Shown here: positions 11,666 to 14,380 of the stretch, one piece after another | Layout: every line of letters starts with the position of its first letter | Position numbering within the stretch: the first letter of the stretch is position 1 | Notes under the pieces: model-generated | What the model saw: only the letters and a program-made list of their open reading frames with translations | What the model was told of the DNA's origin: nothing | Database searches by the model: none | Position numbers and translations under genes: made by a program | Assembly (NCBI GenBank): GCA_021784715.1 | Contig: JAJYHP010000163.1 | Coordinates: 1-14,380, forward strand | Origin: a bacterium | GTDB lineage: Bacteria; Eremiobacterota; Eremiobacteria; Baltobacterales; Baltobacteraceae | Length of the DNA: 14,380 bases | Direction: 5' to 3'

Positions 11666-12526
11666 TTAGGCGGGCGGCCGACCGTGGCCGTGACCGCCGT
11701 TATCGTGGCCGCGACCGTGTTGTTGTTGGTTACCGCCGCCCCGATTGCTGGGGCCTTGGTTGCCGTGCCCCTGATTGCCGCGCGGTTGCGGTTGCTGCCG
11801 CTGCGGTTGGTAGCGCGGTTGAGGCTGCTGCCGCTGCGGCTGGTAGTGCGGTTGCGGCTGCCGGCGTTGCGGCTGGTAGCGCGGCTGCGGCTGCCGGCGT
11901 TGCGGTTGGTAGCGCGGCTGCGGCTGCCGACGTTGCGGCTGGTAGCGCGGCTGTTGCCGCTGGGAGCGGGCGTTCCGCGGGGCCGCTATATGGCTGACCT
12001 GGACGTAGCTCCGGCGGCCCTCCTGCGGCGCGCGACGCACGACGTGCGGGTCGTAGTAGACCGCGTTGCCGATGGTATTCCGATCGACATGCGTCACGTA
12101 GCTGTTATAGCGGAAGCGGTCGCCGTCCCACTCGCCGCCGTCATAGCCCCGGCCGTAGTAGCCGCAGCCATAATTTACGTCACCGTAGTAGCCGACGCTC
12201 TGCCCCCAGTAGCCGCCGTTCCAATAGTAACCGTTGCCGTCCCATGCCCAGTAGCCGGGGGTCCAGTAGAGGCCGGGGGCGGGCGCGGGCGTCCAGCGGC
12301 CGCGCATCCAGTGGTAGCCGCCGTCCTCACCGTCCCAGCGCCAGTAGCCGGGGATCCAGATCCAGTTCGGAGCCGGCGGCGGGGGCTGTTCGTAGGCGTA
12401 GTACGGGATCGGCGGCGGCGGGGTGCCGATGGAGATGCCGATATTGATGTCCGCGGTGGCGGGGCGCGCCCCGAGGAGGCTCAGGGTGAAGATTGCGGCG
12501 ATGAGGATCAATGCGAGGCGTTTCAT
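11666..12526 (-). CDS. Secreted WxxGYW/YXWGXW-repeat protein with Q/P/R 11-residue repeats (paralogue 2)
   Basis: It has the same fold and layout as its downstream neighbour. The 286-residue protein has a signal peptide (MKRLALILIAAIFTLSLLGA, cleavage near ATA at 25). Aromatic repeats are WIWIPGYWRW (55-64), YHWMRGRWTPAP, YWTPGYWAW and YWNGGYWGQSVGYYG (to 115), followed by the conserved block ending NSYVTHVD at 148 and AVYYDPHVVRRAPQ. From 194 to 248 it carries five 11-residue units (RYQPQRRQPQP type), then a Gly/Asn/Gln/His tail ending GHGHGRPPA. The tail is strongly basic and likely disordered. AAAGGAG sits about 7 bases before the ATG at 12526; an ATG at 12592 would put 22 basic residues before the signal peptide and is unlikely. 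It is divergent from groES, with about 225 bases between the starts. Confidence 0.88.
   Translation of the reverse strand: MKRLALILIAAIFTLSLLGARPATADINIGISIGTPPPPIPYYAYEQPPPPAPNWIWIPGYWRWDGEDGGYHWMRGRWTPAPAPGLYWTPGYWAWDGNGYYWNGGYWGQSVGYYGDVNYGCGYYGRGYDGGEWDGDRFRYNSYVTHVDRNTIGNAVYYDPHVVRRAPQEGRRSYVQVSHIAAPRNARSQRQQPRYQPQRRQPQPRYQPQRRQPQPRYQPQRRQPQPHYQPQRQQPQPRYQPQRQQPQPRGNQGHGNQGPSNRGGGNQQQHGRGHDNGGHGHGRPPA
11783..11947 (-). repeat. Five tandem 33-bp units encoding (R/H)YQPQR(R/Q)QPQP
   Basis: The units encode residues 194-248 of the second WxxGYW protein: three RYQPQRRQPQP, one HYQPQRQQPQP and one RYQPQRQQPQP. They differ at several silent and a few coding positions, so they are older or less homogenised than the 15-bp units at 6099-6195. 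The period keeps the frame. Confidence 0.93.
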
Positions 12527-12642
12527 GCTGCTGCTCCTTTGCCGACCGTTTACTCGGCGTCGGCTACCGGTAGAACGCTTCGGGCAGCCCACTCGGCACG
12601 CCCCGAATGGAGTTTAACCAAACCCTCATCCCGTGAAACCGC

Positions 12643-12671
12643 TTGCACTCGCCGGGGGTCTCTGCTAATAT
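12643..12671 (+). promoter_or_regulatory. Probable sigma-70-type promoter of groESL
   Basis: TTGCAC (12643-12648) and TAATAT (12666-12671) are separated by exactly 17 bases. The hexamers match the consensus only in part (3/6 and 4/6). The expected transcription start, near 12678, falls at the left edge of the CIRCE element, the usual arrangement for HrcA repression. The 5' leader to groES would be about 75 bases. Confidence 0.6.
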
Positions 12672-12679
12672 CCGAGACG

Positions 12680-12706
12680 TTGGCACTCATATGCTAAGAG
12701 TGCCAG
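12680..12706 (+). promoter_or_regulatory. CIRCE operator (HrcA binding site)
   Basis: TTGGCACTC (12680-12688), nine bases, and GAGTGCCAG (12698-12706) match the CIRCE pattern TTAGCACTC-N9-GAGTGCTAA. The inner seven bases of each arm pair perfectly. The A-to-G change on the left is matched by T-to-C on the right, so the dyad is kept. HrcA is known to repress groESL through this site until heat shock. The hrcA gene itself is not in the window. Confidence 0.95.
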
Positions 12707-12752
12707 AACCATCTCGAAACTCATTTTCGAATCACACTTTTGGAGGTTTTCC

Positions 12753-13058
12753 GTGAACCTGAAGCCTTTGGCCGACCGCGTGGTCATCGAGCACGTCGAG
12801 CAAGAAGAGAAGAGCGTCGGCGGCATTTTCCTTCCCGACACCGCGAAAGAGAAGCCCCAGGAGGGGATCGTCCGCGCGATCGGGAGCGGCCGCGTGCTCG
12901 ACAACGGCACGACGCTTGCGATGACCGTGAAGGTCGGCGATCGCGTTATTTTCTCAAAATACTCGGGCAGCGAAGTGAAGATCGACGGCATCGAGTACCT
13001 CATCGTTTCCGAAAAAGACGTCCTGGCTATCGTCGACAAAGTGCCGGCGCACGCGTAA
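12753..13058 (+). CDS. groES: Co-chaperonin GroES
   Basis: GroES is the 10-kDa lid of the GroEL folding chamber in the cytoplasm. It has 101 residues, close to the usual 95-100. It shows the standard opening [11 protein letters not shown] (3-13), the mobile loop that docks on GroEL with [15 protein letters not shown] (21-35), and [24 protein letters not shown] with the end SEKDVLAI. The start is GTG, set by GGAGG at 12742-12746. groEL begins 18 bases after the stop. Control is through the CIRCE element and promoter just upstream. Confidence 0.97.
   Translation: MNLKPLADRVVIEHVEQEEKSVGGIFLPDTAKEKPQEGIVRAIGSGRVLDNGTTLAMTVKVGDRVIFSKYSGSEVKIDGIEYLIVSEKDVLAIVDKVPAHA

Positions 13059-14380
<1,322 letters not shown>

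Noticed and set aside
12527..12592. Earlier start for the second WxxGYW gene at 12592
   Set aside because: It would add a basic 22-residue stretch before the signal peptide; AAAGGAG upstream of 12526 fits better.
11651..12697. A 348-codon plus-strand frame with a Leu/Arg/Val repeat opposite the second WxxGYW gene
   Set aside because: Its repeats are the reverse reading of the RYQPQRRQPQP units. The minus-strand frame has a signal peptide, a ribosome binding site, a terminator and a paralogue next door.

Overview
This is a GC-rich bacterial chromosomal window with dense genes, short gaps and several GTG starts. There are no RNA genes, transposases, phage genes or CRISPR arrays. The gene types are a MurB of the longer-insert-free type, a short citrate synthase of the Gram-positive/archaeal size class, a groESL operon under CIRCE/HrcA control, and a secreted protein with copper-amine-oxidase N-terminal-like domains. 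Together they fit a deep-branching terrabacterial lineage such as Eremiobacterota/Vulcanimicrobiota or Armatimonadota. That placement is an inference from gene style and was not tested.

Layout. (1) 1-2565 (+): the end of murC, then murB and ddl with overlapping ends, a peptidoglycan-precursor block. (2) 2692-5804 (+): citrate synthase followed closely by hisB, hisH and hisA, apparently one operon, ending at a hairpin. (3) 5860-9062 (-): a tight operon read as a four-helix membrane protein, alanine racemase (alr) and a large repeat-rich, His-rich CuAO-N-like protein. (4) 9201-10817 (+): an OsmC-type thiol peroxidase and a secreted protein I do not recognise. (5) 10842-12526 (-): two paralogous secreted WxxGYW-repeat proteins with different low-complexity tails, separated by a good intrinsic terminator. 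(6) 12643-14380 (+): a promoter, a CIRCE operator, groES and the first 434 codons of groEL, cut by the window end.

How the genes fit together. Alr makes D-Ala, Ddl joins two D-Ala, and MurB and MurC build the UDP-MurNAc acceptor, so cell-wall precursor supply is spread over both strands. HisB, HisH and HisA are three steps of histidine synthesis. HisF, the obligate partner of HisH, is not here.

I see no clear-cut new defence or mobile system. The parts least explained by known biology are the envelope-protein genes: the CuAO-N-like protein with exact 15-bp and decaying 18-bp tandem repeats and no visible signal peptide, the paired WxxGYW proteins, and the orphan secreted protein at 9732-10817. 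Most other long open frames are GC-driven shadows of these genes.
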